In this document: positions 36,580 to 46,018 of the stretch, in pieces
How positions within the stretch are numbered: position 1 is the stretch's first letter
Layout: the number at the start of each line of letters is the position of its first letter
Source: Nitratireductor sp.
Lineage (GTDB): Bacteria; Pseudomonadota; Alphaproteobacteria; Rhizobiales; Rhizobiaceae
NCBI GenBank assembly: GCA_020637805.1
Contig: JACKJU010000009.1
Location: 133,949-197,948 of the forward strand
Length of the DNA: 64,000 bases
Direction: 5' to 3'
The notes under the pieces: model-generated
What the model saw: the letters and a program-made list of their open reading frames with translations, nothing else
What the model was told of the DNA's origin: nothing
The model's database searches: none
Made by a program: the position numbers and the translations under genes

Positions 36580-36789
36580 CTAGTATTCGCTGAGCTTGAC
36601 GCCCGGATGGTATGGCTTGTCCGTTTTCTTGATCACGGCCTGCCCGCAACGCATTTCGCCCGTCTTGGGGTCGGCGGCATAGCTGGGGGAGCCGTAGAGC
36701 TCCCAGCCCTGCGAAAGCGCCTGCGAAACCTTGTGACAGAATTCGGAAGTGTCCGGGCCGGTGAGGAAGCGATAAACCTGGTTTGCCAT
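36580..36789 (-). CDS. DUF1737 domain small protein
   Basis: A 69-residue soluble protein matching DUF1737: YRFLTGPDTSEFCHKVSQAL then the strand-forming GWELYGSPSYA and MRCGQAVIKK. Its size and W-E-L-x-G core are typical of this family, whose function is unknown. ATG 36789 is preferred over an ATG at 36804. It lies 26 bases upstream from the CitE-like gene's stop on the same strand, i.e. downstream of that gene in transcription order, so the two may share a transcript. Confidence 0.85.
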   Translation of the reverse strand: MANQVYRFLTGPDTSEFCHKVSQALSQGWELYGSPSYAADPKTGEMRCGQAVIKKTDKPYHPGVKLSEY

Positions 36790-36814
36790 TTGACGATCTC
36801 TCATTGAGTTTCCA

Positions 36815-37708
36815 TCAGGGAGTTTCCATCAGGCGAAGGAGGCGTTCGGCCACCGCCAGGTGAAGCCGTTCAACCATCTCTCCATTGATCTGGATCGCGC
36901 CCTTTCCGTCTGCCGAGGGCAGCGAAAACGCATCCACGATGGCTTGGGCGCGAGCTATTTCCTTTTCCGACGGGCCGAAGGCATTGTTCGCGGTATCGAT
37001 CTGGGAAGGGTGGATCAACGTCTTGCCATCAAAGCCCATGCTTGCGCCCTGCGCACATTCGGCTGCTAGACCGTCGATGTCGCGGAAATTGTTGTAGACG
37101 CCGTCCAGAACCGACTGGCCGTGGGCCCTTGCCGCCGCGATGATCATCATCAGCCAAGGCAGCATGGCGTCGCGCCCCTGTTCCATGCTGGTGCCGGTCG
37201 CCTTGGCCAGGTCATTCGGTCCGACGACAAGGCAGGAAAGCCTTTTGGAAGCTGCGCAGATCTCGCGCAGGTTCAACAGCGCCATCGGGGTTTCGATCAT
37301 TGCCCATATGGCTGGTGTCCAAAGTCCGGGCGCCGGGATTGGCCCGTCTGAGCCGGCAAGGTTTGCGACCTCGGCGATCGTACCTGCCTGTTCGACCTTC
37401 GGAAGCAGAATGGCGTCGGGCTGGCAGGCAAGGGCCACGGCGAGGTCTTCGGAAAAGGTTGGGCTTCCATAGGCGCTGACACGGATTACACGCTCGCGCC
37501 CGCCGAACTCCTCGCCCTTGACGAGGGTCAGCAGGTTTTCGTGAGCCGTGCCGCGCGCGTCATCGGCCACGGCATCCTCCAGGTCGAAAATCAGCGTGTC
37601 GCAGGAAAGTGTCCGTGCCTTTTCCAGTGCTCTCGCGTTCGATGCGGGCATGAACAGTGCAGAGCGGCGGAAGCGGAATTTTTCCGCATGTTCGGGAATG
37701 AAAACCAT
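36815..37708 (-). CDS. HpcH/HpaI aldolase/citrate lyase (CitE-like) family protein
   Basis: A 297-residue TIM-barrel lyase of the CitE/malyl-CoA lyase group. Landmarks: RRSALFMPASNARALEKA, LIFDLEDAVADD (metal site), the arginine in RERVIRVSAYGSP, WAMIETPMALLNLREI with a metal-binding glutamate, and GFDGKTLIHPSQI. Such enzymes cleave or hydrolyse malyl-CoA or related CoA esters, e.g. (3S)-malyl-CoA thioesterase. The exact substrate cannot be fixed. The frame stays open upstream across the antisense of leuD; the ATG at 37708 is taken because it matches the family N-terminus and leaves 111 bases to the divergent leuD. Confidence 0.88.
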   Translation of the reverse strand: MVFIPEHAEKFRFRRSALFMPASNARALEKARTLSCDTLIFDLEDAVADDARGTAHENLLTLVKGEEFGGRERVIRVSAYGSPTFSEDLAVALACQPDAILLPKVEQAGTIAEVANLAGSDGPIPAPGLWTPAIWAMIETPMALLNLREICAASKRLSCLVVGPNDLAKATGTSMEQGRDAMLPWLMMIIAAARAHGQSVLDGVYNNFRDIDGLAAECAQGASMGFDGKTLIHPSQIDTANNAFGPSEKEIARAQAIVDAFSLPSADGKGAIQINGEMVERLHLAVAERLLRLMETP

Positions 37709-37819
37709 GGCGTGTTTTTGCCCCCACTTGGCGTGACTGGCAAGGATGTTATTGCCCATGCCGGTGATTTGCTCTAAACCGCCCGCAACAAGTTTTCGCG
37801 AACGAGAAACGGTTAAACG

Positions 37820-38425
37820 ATGGAAAAATTCAACAAGCTCAGCTCCGTTGCCGCGCCGCTGCCGATCATCAACATCGACACGGACATGATCATCCCGAAG
37901 GACTACCTGAAGACGATCAAGCGCTCGGGCCTCGGCAAGGGTCTTTTTGCCGAAATGCGCTATCATGAGGACGGATCGGACAATGCCGATTTCGTGCTCA
38001 ACAAGCCTGCCTACAAGAACGCCAAGATCATCGTCGCCGGTGACAATTTCGGCTGTGGTTCTTCCCGTGAACATGCGCCGTGGGCGCTTGCGGACTACGG
38101 CGTGAAGTGCGTGATCTCCACATCGTTCGCCGACATCTTCTACAACAACTGTTTCAAGAACGGCATTCTGCCGGCCATCGTTTCGCCGGAAGACCTGGAG
38201 AAACTGATGGACGATGCCGAGCGCGGAGCGAACTCGGTGCTGACCGTCGATCTTGAGAGCCAGACGATCACCGGGCCGGATGGCGGCAGCGTTACCTTCG
38301 AGATCGATGCAATGCGCAAACATCGTCTGCTGGAAGGCATCGACGACATCGGCGAGACCCTTCAGAAGGCGCCGAAGATCGACACCTTCGAAGACAAGAT
38401 GTCGTCCGAACGCCCCTGGGTGTGA
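37820..38425 (+). CDS. leuD: 3-isopropylmalate dehydratase small subunit
   Basis: A 201-residue swivel-domain subunit of isopropylmalate isomerase, which pairs with the LeuC Fe-S subunit to interconvert 2- and 3-isopropylmalate. Family blocks: NIDTDMIIPKDYLK, the substrate loop GDNFGCGSSREHAPWAL, and STSFADIFYNNCFKNGILP. Full length. leuC is not in the window, and leuB is about 30 kb away. It is divergent from the CitE-like gene and followed by leuS after 86 bases. Confidence 0.96.
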   Translation: MEKFNKLSSVAAPLPIINIDTDMIIPKDYLKTIKRSGLGKGLFAEMRYHEDGSDNADFVLNKPAYKNAKIIVAGDNFGCGSSREHAPWALADYGVKCVISTSFADIFYNNCFKNGILPAIVSPEDLEKLMDDAERGANSVLTVDLESQTITGPDGGSVTFEIDAMRKHRLLEGIDDIGETLQKAPKIDTFEDKMSSERPWV

Positions 38426-38511
38426 CGATCCCACAATAATCAACGCTCCGGGCAGGCCATCGAAATCGAGTGGACCTGCCCGTTTCAATTCGGAAGTCCG
38501 TTTACAAGATC

Positions 38512-41130
38512 ATGGCCAGCGAACGATACAATCCACGGGTTGCCGAACCCAAATGGCAGAAGGCATGGGACGAGGCAAAGCTGTTCGAGACGCAAAACGA
38601 TGACCCGCGTCCGAAATACTACGTGCTTGAGATGTTTCCCTATCCGTCCGGGCGCATCCACATGGGCCATGTCCGCAACTACACGATGGGCGATGTGATT
38701 GCGCGCTACAAGCGCGCCGCGGGTTTCAACGTCCTTCATCCCATGGGCTGGGACGCTTTCGGCATGCCGGCGGAAAACGCCGCCATGCAGAACAACACCC
38801 ACCCCGGCAAATGGACCTACCAGAACATCGACACCATGCGTTCTCAGCTGAAGTCGATGGGGCTTTCGCTTGACTGGAGCCGCGAGTTCGCGACCTGCGA
38901 TGTTGAATATTACCACCGCCAGCAGGAACTGTTTGTCGACTTCCTGGAGAAGGGCCTGGTGGGCCGCAAGGTCTCCAAGGTCAACTGGGACCCGGTCGAC
39001 CAGACGGTCCTGGCAAACGAGCAGGTGATCGACGGGCGCGGCTGGCGCTCCGGTGCGCTGGTCGAGCAGCGCGAACTGGCACAGTGGGTCTTCAAGATCA
39101 CCGACTATGCGCAGGACCTGCTGGATTCCATCGACAAGCTGGATGACTGGCCGGACAAGGTTCGCCTGATGCAGCGCAACTGGATCGGGCGCTCGGAAGG
39201 CCTTCTGCTGCGCTGGGAAATAGCCGAGCCTGAAAAGGTGGATGGCGAAAAACTTCTCGAAGTCTACACCACGCGGCCAGACACGATCTTCGGCGCGTCC
39301 TTCATGGCGATTGCTGCGGACCATCCGCTGGCGAAGAAATTGTCTGCCGAAAATGCCGAGCTGGCCGCGTTCTGCGACGAATGCCGCCGCATGGGTACGT
39401 CGCTGGCTGCGCTTGAGACGGCCGAGAAGAAAGGCTTCGACACCGGACTTACTGTCAGGCATCCCTTCGATGAATCCTGGACACTGCCGGTCTACGTCGC
39501 AAACTTCGTGCTGATGGACTACGGAACCGGGGCCATATTTGGCTGCCCGTCCGGCGACCAGCGCGACCTCGATTTCGCCCGCAAGTACGATCTTCCCGTG
39601 GTGCCGGTCGTCATGCCAAAAGATGCAGACGCCGCGACCTTCGAGATCGGCGACGAAGCCTATGTCGATGACGGCGTGATGATCAATTCGCGCTTCCTGG
39701 ACGGCAAAACTCCGAAAGAAGCATTCGATGAAGTGGCAAGCCGTCTGGAAGAGATCCAGGTCGGCAATGTGGCACAGGGCGAGCGCAAGGTTCAGTTCCG
39801 GCTGCGGGACTGGGGTATTTCGCGCCAGCGCTACTGGGGATGTCCGATACCCGTAATCCATTGCGATGATTGCGGAATCGTGCCGGTGCCCAAAGCCGAT
39901 CTGCCGGTCAAGCTTCCCGACGATGTCACGTTCGACAAGCCTGGCAACCCGCTCGACCGTCACGAGACATGGCGGCACGTGAAGTGCCCGAAATGCGGCG
40001 GCGATGCGCGGCGCGAAACCGACACGATGGACACATTCGTCGATTCGTCGTGGTATTTCGCCCGTTTCACCGCGCCGTGGGAAGAGCGCCCGACCGATCC
40101 GGAGGCCGCGAATTGCTGGCTGCCGGTCGACCAGTATATCGGTGGCATCGAGCATGCCATCCTTCACCTTCTGTATTCGCGGTTCTTCACCCGCGCGATG
40201 AAGGAGACCGGGCATCTCGATCTGAAGGAACCCTTCAAGGGCCTTTTCACGCAGGGCATGGTCGTCCATGAGACCTACAAGGGACCGCAGGGTTGGGTGA
40301 CGCCTGCCGAAATCCGCATCGAGGACAAGGACGGCAAGCGAAGAGCCTTCCTGACCGAGGACGGTTCGGAGATCGAGATTGGCGGCATCGAGAAGATGTC
40401 GAAGTCGAAGAAGAACGTGGTCGATCCCGATGACATCATTGCTTCCTACGGAGCCGATACGGCGCGTTTCTTCATGCTTTCCGACTCCCCGCCGGAACGC
40501 GATGTCGAATGGACCGAGGCCGGTGTGGACGGCGCGCACAGGTTCGTGCAGCGCTTGTGGCGGCTGATCTCGCAGGCAGCGGAAAACCTCTCAAGGGTCG
40601 AAGCTTCGGCAGGCAGTGAAGGCAAGGCTCTGGAAATTTCCCGCATGTCCCACAAGACGCTCAAGGCGGTTGGCGGGGATCTTGAGAAGCTGGGCTTCAA
40701 CAAGGCGGTTGCAAGGCTCTACGAGCTCGTGAACGCGATTGCGGCGCCGCTTGGCGAGGTCGCGGAAGGCAAGGCAGACGATCAGACAACCGCGGCCCTG
40801 CGGCAGGCGGTTGAATTCCTTGTCTGCATGTTTGCGCCCATGATGCCGCATCTTGCGGAGGAATGCTGGCAGGTGCTGGGTAACACGGGCATGGCGGCGA
40901 CTACCGATTGGCCGAAGTTCGATGCCGATCTCGTGCGTGAAGACGAAATCACGCTGCCTGTTCAGGTGAACGGCAAGAAGCGCGCCGATGTGACGGTTGC
41001 CGCCGGAGCATCGCAGGAGGAGATTGTTGCTGCGACGCTGGCAATCGATATGGTACAGAAGTATCTTGAGGGCAGGGAACCGCGAAAGGTTATCGTGGTG
41101 CCCAACCGCATCGTCAACATCGTTGTCTGA
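38512..41130 (+). CDS. leuS: Leucyl-tRNA synthetase
   Basis: An 872-residue class I synthetase that charges tRNA-Leu. The HIGH-like motif is HMGH (near residue 50) and KMSKSKKN is near residue 628. The editing CP1 domain lies between about 225 and 420, with TRPDTIFGASFMAIAADHP as the threonine-rich editing site. The zinc-binding cysteine pair blocks (CDDCG, CPKCGG) are also present. ATG 38512 matches the family N-terminus (SERYNPRVAEPKWQ). Next in line are lptE (36 bases) and holA, likely one operon. Confidence 0.97.
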   Translation: MASERYNPRVAEPKWQKAWDEAKLFETQNDDPRPKYYVLEMFPYPSGRIHMGHVRNYTMGDVIARYKRAAGFNVLHPMGWDAFGMPAENAAMQNNTHPGKWTYQNIDTMRSQLKSMGLSLDWSREFATCDVEYYHRQQELFVDFLEKGLVGRKVSKVNWDPVDQTVLANEQVIDGRGWRSGALVEQRELAQWVFKITDYAQDLLDSIDKLDDWPDKVRLMQRNWIGRSEGLLLRWEIAEPEKVDGEKLLEVYTTRPDTIFGASFMAIAADHPLAKKLSAENAELAAFCDECRRMGTSLAALETAEKKGFDTGLTVRHPFDESWTLPVYVANFVLMDYGTGAIFGCPSGDQRDLDFARKYDLPVVPVVMPKDADAATFEIGDEAYVDDGVMINSRFLDGKTPKEAFDEVASRLEEIQVGNVAQGERKVQFRLRDWGISRQRYWGCPIPVIHCDDCGIVPVPKADLPVKLPDDVTFDKPGNPLDRHETWRHVKCPKCGGDARRETDTMDTFVDSSWYFARFTAPWEERPTDPEAANCWLPVDQYIGGIEHAILHLLYSRFFTRAMKETGHLDLKEPFKGLFTQGMVVHETYKGPQGWVTPAEIRIEDKDGKRRAFLTEDGSEIEIGGIEKMSKSKKNVVDPDDIIASYGADTARFFMLSDSPPERDVEWTEAGVDGAHRFVQRLWRLISQAAENLSRVEASAGSEGKALEISRMSHKTLKAVGGDLEKLGFNKAVARLYELVNAIAAPLGEVAEGKADDQTTAALRQAVEFLVCMFAPMMPHLAEECWQVLGNTGMAATTDWPKFDADLVREDEITLPVQVNGKKRADVTVAAGASQEEIVAATLAIDMVQKYLEGREPRKVIVVPNRIVNIVV

Positions 41131-41166
41131 CGGTGAAAACATGAAGACGGCAGGCAGGGATACGGC

Positions 41167-41703
41167 ATGACATTCTCCATGGGAAAAGCGGCCCCCAAGG
41201 GAAAACCGGCAGTTCTGGCGATGCTTTTGCTCGCACTGGCCGTTCTGCCCGCGTGCCAGTTCCGTCCGATGTACGGCTCCACTGGCGGCCAGGCCCTTTC
41301 AGGCGTTTCGGTAGCCGATGTCGATACGCGCGAGGGGCAGCAGGTGCGGAACCACCTGATATTCCTGCTAAGCGGCGGCGCAACGCCTGCCAGCCCGAAT
41401 CAGGAGGTGCGCCTCAGGGTGTCTTCGACCGTCCAGGGCCTTGCCGATGTGTCGCGCAATCCTGTCACGAACCAGATCGGCAACAGCGCAGGCGCTGTCA
41501 CGATTACCGCGAGCTACGATATCTACGATTTCGCGACGAAGACGATCACGCATTCGGGCAGGCGCAGCGCACAGGCATCCTTTGACAAGACAAGCCAGAG
41601 CTTTGCCAATCAGCGGGCGCAGCGTGACGCCGAGAATCGTGCGGCCCGCGAGGTTGCAGAACAGCTGCGCCTGGCCATTGCTTCCGATCTTGATGCTTCC
41701 TGA
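41167..41703 (+). CDS. lptE: LPS-assembly lipoprotein LptE
   Basis: A 178-residue outer-membrane lipoprotein with a signal peptide and lipobox LPAC near residue 31, followed by QFRPMYGS as in alphaproteobacterial LptE. It plugs the LptD barrel and helps insert lipopolysaccharide in the outer leaflet. The C-terminal segment (FANQRAQRDAENRAAREVAEQLRL) is the family's ending helix. ATG 41167 has AGGGA 7 bases upstream. Position between leuS and holA is the conserved order in proteobacteria. Confidence 0.92.
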   Translation: MTFSMGKAAPKGKPAVLAMLLLALAVLPACQFRPMYGSTGGQALSGVSVADVDTREGQQVRNHLIFLLSGGATPASPNQEVRLRVSSTVQGLADVSRNPVTNQIGNSAGAVTITASYDIYDFATKTITHSGRRSAQASFDKTSQSFANQRAQRDAENRAAREVAEQLRLAIASDLDAS

Positions 41704-41739
41704 GGGCCTGTCCCATTGCTGCATGATGGCTGAAGACTG

Positions 41740-42783
41740 ATGGTCGCTAAAAAGGCACACGAAGTCGAAAATGTCATCCAGAAGCCGGATCCGCGCTTTC
41801 GCGTCATCCTCCTCTATGGCCCCGACGCCGGACTTGTTTCCGAACGTGCGGACTTGCTGGCGGCGAAGACGGGCGTGGATTTCTCCGATCCGTTCGCAAT
41901 GTTGAGGCTGAATGCCGATGATGCGGCCGAAGACAAGTTGCGCCTGATCGACGAAGCCAACACGATCGGCATGTTCGGGGGTGATAGGCTCATCCGCGTT
42001 TCCGGGACGACCCGCCGCAATCTCGTGGATGCCTTCCTGCCACTGCTCGAAAATCCGCCTTCGGACTGCTGGGTCATTCTCGAGGCGGGAGACCTGAATC
42101 GCGGCGCGGCGCTCAGGACTGCCTTCGAAAAGGCACCGTCGGCGCTTGCCCTTCCCTGCTACCAGGATGACGGCCGGGCGCTCGACAAGCTGATCGAGGA
42201 GGAAATCTCGGCGCACGGATTGGCAATCGACGGGGAGACGCGGGCACTTCTCAAATCGTTTATCGGCGGTGATCGCGGCGCTTCGCGAAACGAGTTGCGA
42301 AAGCTCGCCCTCTATTGCGACGGAACCGGCAAGGTGACCGTGGATGATATTCGCCAGGTTGTGGGGGATGCTTCAGCATTCGATTCAAACGATGTCATCG
42401 ATGCGGTTTCCATCGGAGATATGGAACGCTTCGAGGAGAACTTCGAGCGGGTTCTCGAATCTGGAACCTCCCCGGACATGCTGCTGATCTTCGCCTTGCG
42501 GCACTTTCAGGCACTGCACGAATTGCGTGCCAATGTGGAGAAGAGCCGCACCCCTGCTTCCGCCCTGGTGGACAGGATGCGGCCGCCTGTCCATTTCTCG
42601 CGCAAGGGCGACGTTGCAGGGGCGGTGTCGCGCTGGACCCTTCCTGCGCTGACCAGAGCGATAGGCCGGCTTGACCAGTCGGCTTTCGATGCCAGGGCCA
42701 ATCCGGAACTTGGACAATCAATTGCGGGGACCGCCTTGCTGGCACTCGCGATAGAGGCGCGCAGGTTCGCGCGATCTGGCTGA
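41740..42783 (+). CDS. holA: DNA polymerase III delta subunit
   Basis: A 347-residue clamp-loader subunit that opens the beta clamp. Family features: VILLYGPDAGLVSERADLL, DAFLPLLENPPSDCWVILEAG, FIGGDRGASRNELRKLALY, VVGDASAFDSNDVIDAVSIGD and the C-terminal helical collar domain. Start at ATG 41740 is 36 bases after the lptE stop. It is the last gene of the leuS-lptE-holA series. Confidence 0.93.
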   Translation: MVAKKAHEVENVIQKPDPRFRVILLYGPDAGLVSERADLLAAKTGVDFSDPFAMLRLNADDAAEDKLRLIDEANTIGMFGGDRLIRVSGTTRRNLVDAFLPLLENPPSDCWVILEAGDLNRGAALRTAFEKAPSALALPCYQDDGRALDKLIEEEISAHGLAIDGETRALLKSFIGGDRGASRNELRKLALYCDGTGKVTVDDIRQVVGDASAFDSNDVIDAVSIGDMERFEENFERVLESGTSPDMLLIFALRHFQALHELRANVEKSRTPASALVDRMRPPVHFSRKGDVAGAVSRWTLPALTRAIGRLDQSAFDARANPELGQSIAGTALLALAIEARRFARSG

Positions 42784-42810
42784 GCGGCAATCGTTTGTGG
42801 GTAAGCAAAG

Positions 42811-42854
42811 GCGCCGGACGGATTCCTCAAACGCCCCAAGGAATCGCGCCCGGC
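42811..42854. repeat. Imperfect inverted repeat after holA
   Basis: GCGCCGGACGGATTCCT and AGGAATCGCGCCCGGC flank an 11-base spacer; the inner 7 bp (GATTCCT/AGGAATC) pair perfectly and the outer CCGG/CCGG pair across small bulges. It lies 28 bases past holA and 57 bases before the stop of the convergent NTF2-like gene. No T-run follows, so it is a hairpin of uncertain role. Confidence 0.5.
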
Positions 42855-42910
42855 TGCCCCCACGTCTTTCGTAGCAGTTTTCAGGGACTGCATCGAAAGG
42901 CGCGCCCCAT

Positions 42911-43357
42911 TCACTCGTTTCCGCAACTCTCCGAAATCTGCTCCTGAACCGAGGAGACAATCTGCTCGCCCGAGAGGGTGAAGACTTCCCGTTCAAGCAA
43001 TTCGTTGGAGGGGAATTTGTAGCATACTTTCATGGTGACGGTCTGGCCGTCGAGTTTCTCCAGGGTTGCGGTGATGTCCGCATCCTTGTTGGCGTTTGCC
43101 CACTCATCCAGTGAACCGAGAAATTCCTCGCGGGTCTGCGTTATGGAAAGGTCGCGAAGTTCGATTGTGGCGCCCGGTGCCAGGAGTTTCGCGAAAGCAT
43201 CGGCATCAGCTGCCTTGAGCGCCGCATACCATGTTTCGACCGGTGCAGGCGTAGCATCGTCGGAACGGGAAACGCGGTAGGTTGCGATCGCCAAAAGCGC
43301 CGCAATCAATAACAGGCTGGTCAGCCTCCAAAGCATCGACTTGCTGGTTGCACCCAT
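42911..43357 (-). CDS. Membrane-anchored NTF2/SnoaL-like protein
   Basis: A 148-residue protein with one N-terminal membrane segment (LWRLTSLLLIAALLAIATY), then an NTF2-like domain (VETWYAALKAADADAFAKLLAPGATIELRD ...) resembling SnoaL-type pockets. Its C-terminal part contains VCYKF and ends SESCGNE, so two cysteines could form a disulphide in the periplasm. Catalytic role, if any, is unknown. GGAG lies 7 bases before ATG 43357; an ATG two codons earlier (43363) is less well spaced. Confidence 0.75.
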   Translation of the reverse strand: MGATSKSMLWRLTSLLLIAALLAIATYRVSRSDDATPAPVETWYAALKAADADAFAKLLAPGATIELRDLSITQTREEFLGSLDEWANANKDADITATLEKLDGQTVTMKVCYKFPSNELLEREVFTLSGEQIVSSVQEQISESCGNE

Positions 43358-43523
43358 TTGCATACTCCGAGCATATCCCGTCACGTGGGCGGGTTCTATT
43401 CGCATCTTTCCCTTACGTCAAGGTCAATTGCTATCGAAAGCAAGACCGGCGTCGGCTTTCTTACATGCCGGGGCCGTAGTGCCGGTCACGGCAATGGTTG
43501 TCGAGGAACCTTGTCCAGAAATC

Positions 43524-44201
43524 TCAGCGGTCGACATTCGGGCGGTAGAAATCGCCTGTATCGCCATCCATGACCCACAACTCGCCGGAAGATATGTCAA
43601 ACCATGCACCATGCAGGGAAAGCTTGCCGCGCTCGGCCAGGATTTTCACGCAGGGAAAGGTGAGCAGGTTGGAGAGCGAGTTGCGCACGGAAACACGTTC
43701 CAGGGCTGTCTGGCGTTCGCTGGAAGTGAGAACGGTGCTGGAATTGATTTCCTTGGCAACAGGCGCAAGCATGCTCATCCACTTGCCGATGAAATCGCCC
43801 GGCGAAAGCGGCTTGTCAGCAGGATCCAGGGCTGCCTGAATGCCGCCGCAACGTCCATGCCCCATGACGACGATATGCTTGACCCGCAAAGCCTGCACGG
43901 CAAATTCGAGAGCTGCCGATGTGGAATGAAACTCCCCATCCGGCCTGTAGGGCGGCACGAGGTTGGCTACGTTGCGGATGACGAAGAGTTCACCTGGCCC
44001 GCAATCGAATATCGTTTCCGGAGCCGCGCGCGAATCGCAGCAGGCTATGACCAGCACTTCCGGTTTCTGGCCTTCCTTGGCCAGTGCGCGGTAGCGTGTC
44101 TCCTCCGTCTCGTATCTGCCGGACATGAAATTGGCATATCCGTCCAGAAGCCGCCGCGGAAAGGGTGATGGTTTTGTGGTGGTGTTTTCCTGATCGCTCA
44201 T
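43524..44201 (-). CDS. Beta-carbonic anhydrase
   Basis: A 225-residue zinc enzyme that interconverts CO2 and bicarbonate. Zinc ligands are C54 (in CCDSR, a C-x-D-S-R signature), H115 and C118 in GHGRCGG; D56 and R58 form the catalytic dyad. Length and motifs are typical of a cytosolic beta enzyme that supplies bicarbonate for carboxylases. ATG 44201 is preferred over an in-frame TTG two codons earlier. It stands alone, read toward the NTF2-like gene. Confidence 0.95.
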   Translation of the reverse strand: MSDQENTTTKPSPFPRRLLDGYANFMSGRYETEETRYRALAKEGQKPEVLVIACCDSRAAPETIFDCGPGELFVIRNVANLVPPYRPDGEFHSTSAALEFAVQALRVKHIVVMGHGRCGGIQAALDPADKPLSPGDFIGKWMSMLAPVAKEINSSTVLTSSERQTALERVSVRNSLSNLLTFPCVKILAERGKLSLHGAWFDISSGELWVMDGDTGDFYRPNVDR

Positions 44202-44320
44202 GGCCAAATTCCATAATGCAAATTATGCCTGAACGACAAGAGATTTGATGGGAATCCGTGCAAAACCGGTTTTGCAAATGCACAGCTGCGTTCAAGGCGA
44301 TCACCCGGATGAGGGCAGGT

Positions 44321-45073
44321 TCATGCCCAGATGGCGACAGGCAGCCCATGCGCATCATGCGCGAAGTCCTCGGGATACGGGTTCGCGATGCCGCGTGAAA
44401 TTCTGGCTGCAATTGCAAGGCAGGCGCAGGCATCGAGAAAATCGTCGGCAGCGGATCCCCTGGGCGGCCGGGTTTCCAGAAATTCCCGATCGAAACCATG
44501 TCTGGCGAGCAGGGCCCTGCGTTCTGCCATCCCGGCCGGGTTTACACGGCTCTTGATCTTCTTCGGCAGTTGCATTGCCTCTCCGTTGTTCAGCGACCAG
44601 AAGGCAAGCTCGGGGTGGGTTTCATGGACATTTCCGGCACCGCCCTGATTCCGCAACGCAGTATCGATCTCGCGAATCTTTGGAAAGATGTTGAACGCCT
44701 GCTTCGAAACCTTTTTCGGCGGATCGGATGTTTCAAGCGCTATTGCGCAGGCTTGCCGGTAGTCACCGGCATAGACGGCGCGCCTCGATGGTATCGAGAA
44801 GACAGAGGATTGCCTCGCACCAAGATGCGGTCTGGCTGCCTGTTCAGGACCTCGGCCCGGACCCTCGATGCGTTCCGGCAGACCGATCGGCATGTCGACG
44901 GAGATGATCGCGTCGGGGCCAGCCATGTCCAGCAATGCACCGAAGTCAGGGATGATTTCGACATTCAATCCGGCCAGGCGATTACCAACGGCCATGGCCG
45001 AAACCACGATCCATCCGGCAGGACAACCATCCACGCCATAAAGGTGCGGCTTGTCGCGGCTGCGGTCTTTCAC
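44321..45073 (-). CDS. DUF429 domain protein (predicted nuclease-fold)
   Basis: A 250-residue protein of the DUF429 family, which has an RNase H-like fold by comparative prediction: GVDGCPAGWIVV at the start (first acidic residue), IISVDMPIGLPE in the middle, HETHPELAFWSLN and the late acidic AADDFLDACACL. Activity is not known. GTG 45073 begins one base after the pdxY stop (TGA-C-GTG), pointing to translational coupling, so it is chosen over starts inside pdxY. Confidence 0.82.
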   Translation of the reverse strand: MKDRSRDKPHLYGVDGCPAGWIVVSAMAVGNRLAGLNVEIIPDFGALLDMAGPDAIISVDMPIGLPERIEGPGRGPEQAARPHLGARQSSVFSIPSRRAVYAGDYRQACAIALETSDPPKKVSKQAFNIFPKIREIDTALRNQGGAGNVHETHPELAFWSLNNGEAMQLPKKIKSRVNPAGMAERRALLARHGFDREFLETRPPRGSAADDFLDACACLAIAARISRGIANPYPEDFAHDAHGLPVAIWA

Positions 45074-45074
45074 G

Positions 45075-46013
45075 TCAGTTCTTGGGCTTGACCTGCACGC
45101 GAAGCCTGCCTCCCTCACGCGTGGCGGGGGAGGGCGTGACCAGCTCGCGCGACGTTACCCTCGCCATTGGAGAGATGATCGATCTTGCGTCGGTTTCCAG
45201 CATCAGTTCGTCTGCGCCCCGCCTGGCTGCCCTGTCGATGATTTCCACCAGCGAAGCGGTCGTAGTATCCAGCGCCTTTGCAAGACTTGCTCCTTGGAGG
45301 AAATGAGAGAGAAACAGGGCGGACATGACATCGCCCGGCCCCTTGGGAGGATTGGCAACCTCGCGGGTTTCGGCAAACCGGCCTTCGCCGCCAGTCCACA
45401 GCAGATTGCCGATACCGTCCTTCATGAAACCGGGCATGGAGGTGGCAACGATGATGCGGTTCGTTCCAGTGCCGGCGATCAGGCTGGCTGCCTTCATGGC
45501 TTCGTCCAGCGTTTCTGCCGCCATTCCGGACAGTTGCGACAGTTCAAAACGGTTGGGTGTCACGATACGTGCGGTCGGCAGCAGGTGATCGCGCATCGCA
45601 AGGGCAGTTTCCTCGGCAACATATAGCTGGCCATTGTCGCCCATGACCGGGTCGAAGGCGTGGATTATCTGCGGATTTCTGGCGGTGATCTTCGCGATGA
45701 ATCCGGCAACGGCGCGGGCCTGTGCAGGGTTGGCGATGTAACCTGTAAGGATTGCGCCTACCTCGGCGAGCCATGGTGCTTCGGCCAGATCCTCCAGCAG
45801 GGCTTCGAATTCGGCATCGCCCGGAACGATGCGCGTGGCCTTTCCGTGTCCGGGATGGAAAGGCAGGACAATCGTCGGAATGGCCCAGACGGGATGGCCT
45901 AGCACTTCAAGCGCGAAAACGGCTGCGCGGTTGCCGACCGAGCCGCGGGCGACATGGCTTGAAATTACAATTACCGTCTTTCTGGGCGCAATCTGTTTGC
46001 CGGTCTCGTACAT
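45075..46013 (-). CDS. pdxY: Pyridoxal kinase
   Basis: A 312-residue ribokinase-fold enzyme that phosphorylates pyridoxal. Features: VIVISSHVARGSVGNRAAVFALE at the N-terminus, LTGYIANPAQ, the FDPVMGDNGQLYV block, TPNRFELSQLSG and the anion hole/catalytic aspartate region NPPKGPGDVMSALF. It is about 25 residues longer than E. coli PdxY because of a basic C-terminal tail. ATG 46013 lies 5 bases after the stop of the small membrane gene. A GTG at 46022 would overlap that stop by 4 bases (GTGA), and it remains possible. Confidence 0.92.
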   Translation of the reverse strand: MYETGKQIAPRKTVIVISSHVARGSVGNRAAVFALEVLGHPVWAIPTIVLPFHPGHGKATRIVPGDAEFEALLEDLAEAPWLAEVGAILTGYIANPAQARAVAGFIAKITARNPQIIHAFDPVMGDNGQLYVAEETALAMRDHLLPTARIVTPNRFELSQLSGMAAETLDEAMKAASLIAGTGTNRIIVATSMPGFMKDGIGNLLWTGGEGRFAETREVANPPKGPGDVMSALFLSHFLQGASLAKALDTTTASLVEIIDRAARRGADELMLETDARSIISPMARVTSRELVTPSPATREGGRLRVQVKPKN

Positions 46014-46018
46014 CTGGG

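Noticed and set aside
37709..38488. Upstream extension of the CitE-like gene across the antisense of leuD
   Set aside because: It overlaps leuD completely, while the ATG at 37708 gives the family N-terminus.
38485..40539. A 684-codon open frame antisense to leuS
   Set aside because: GC-rich coding DNA keeps the opposite frame open. leuS is unmistakable, and the antisense product has no recognisable features.
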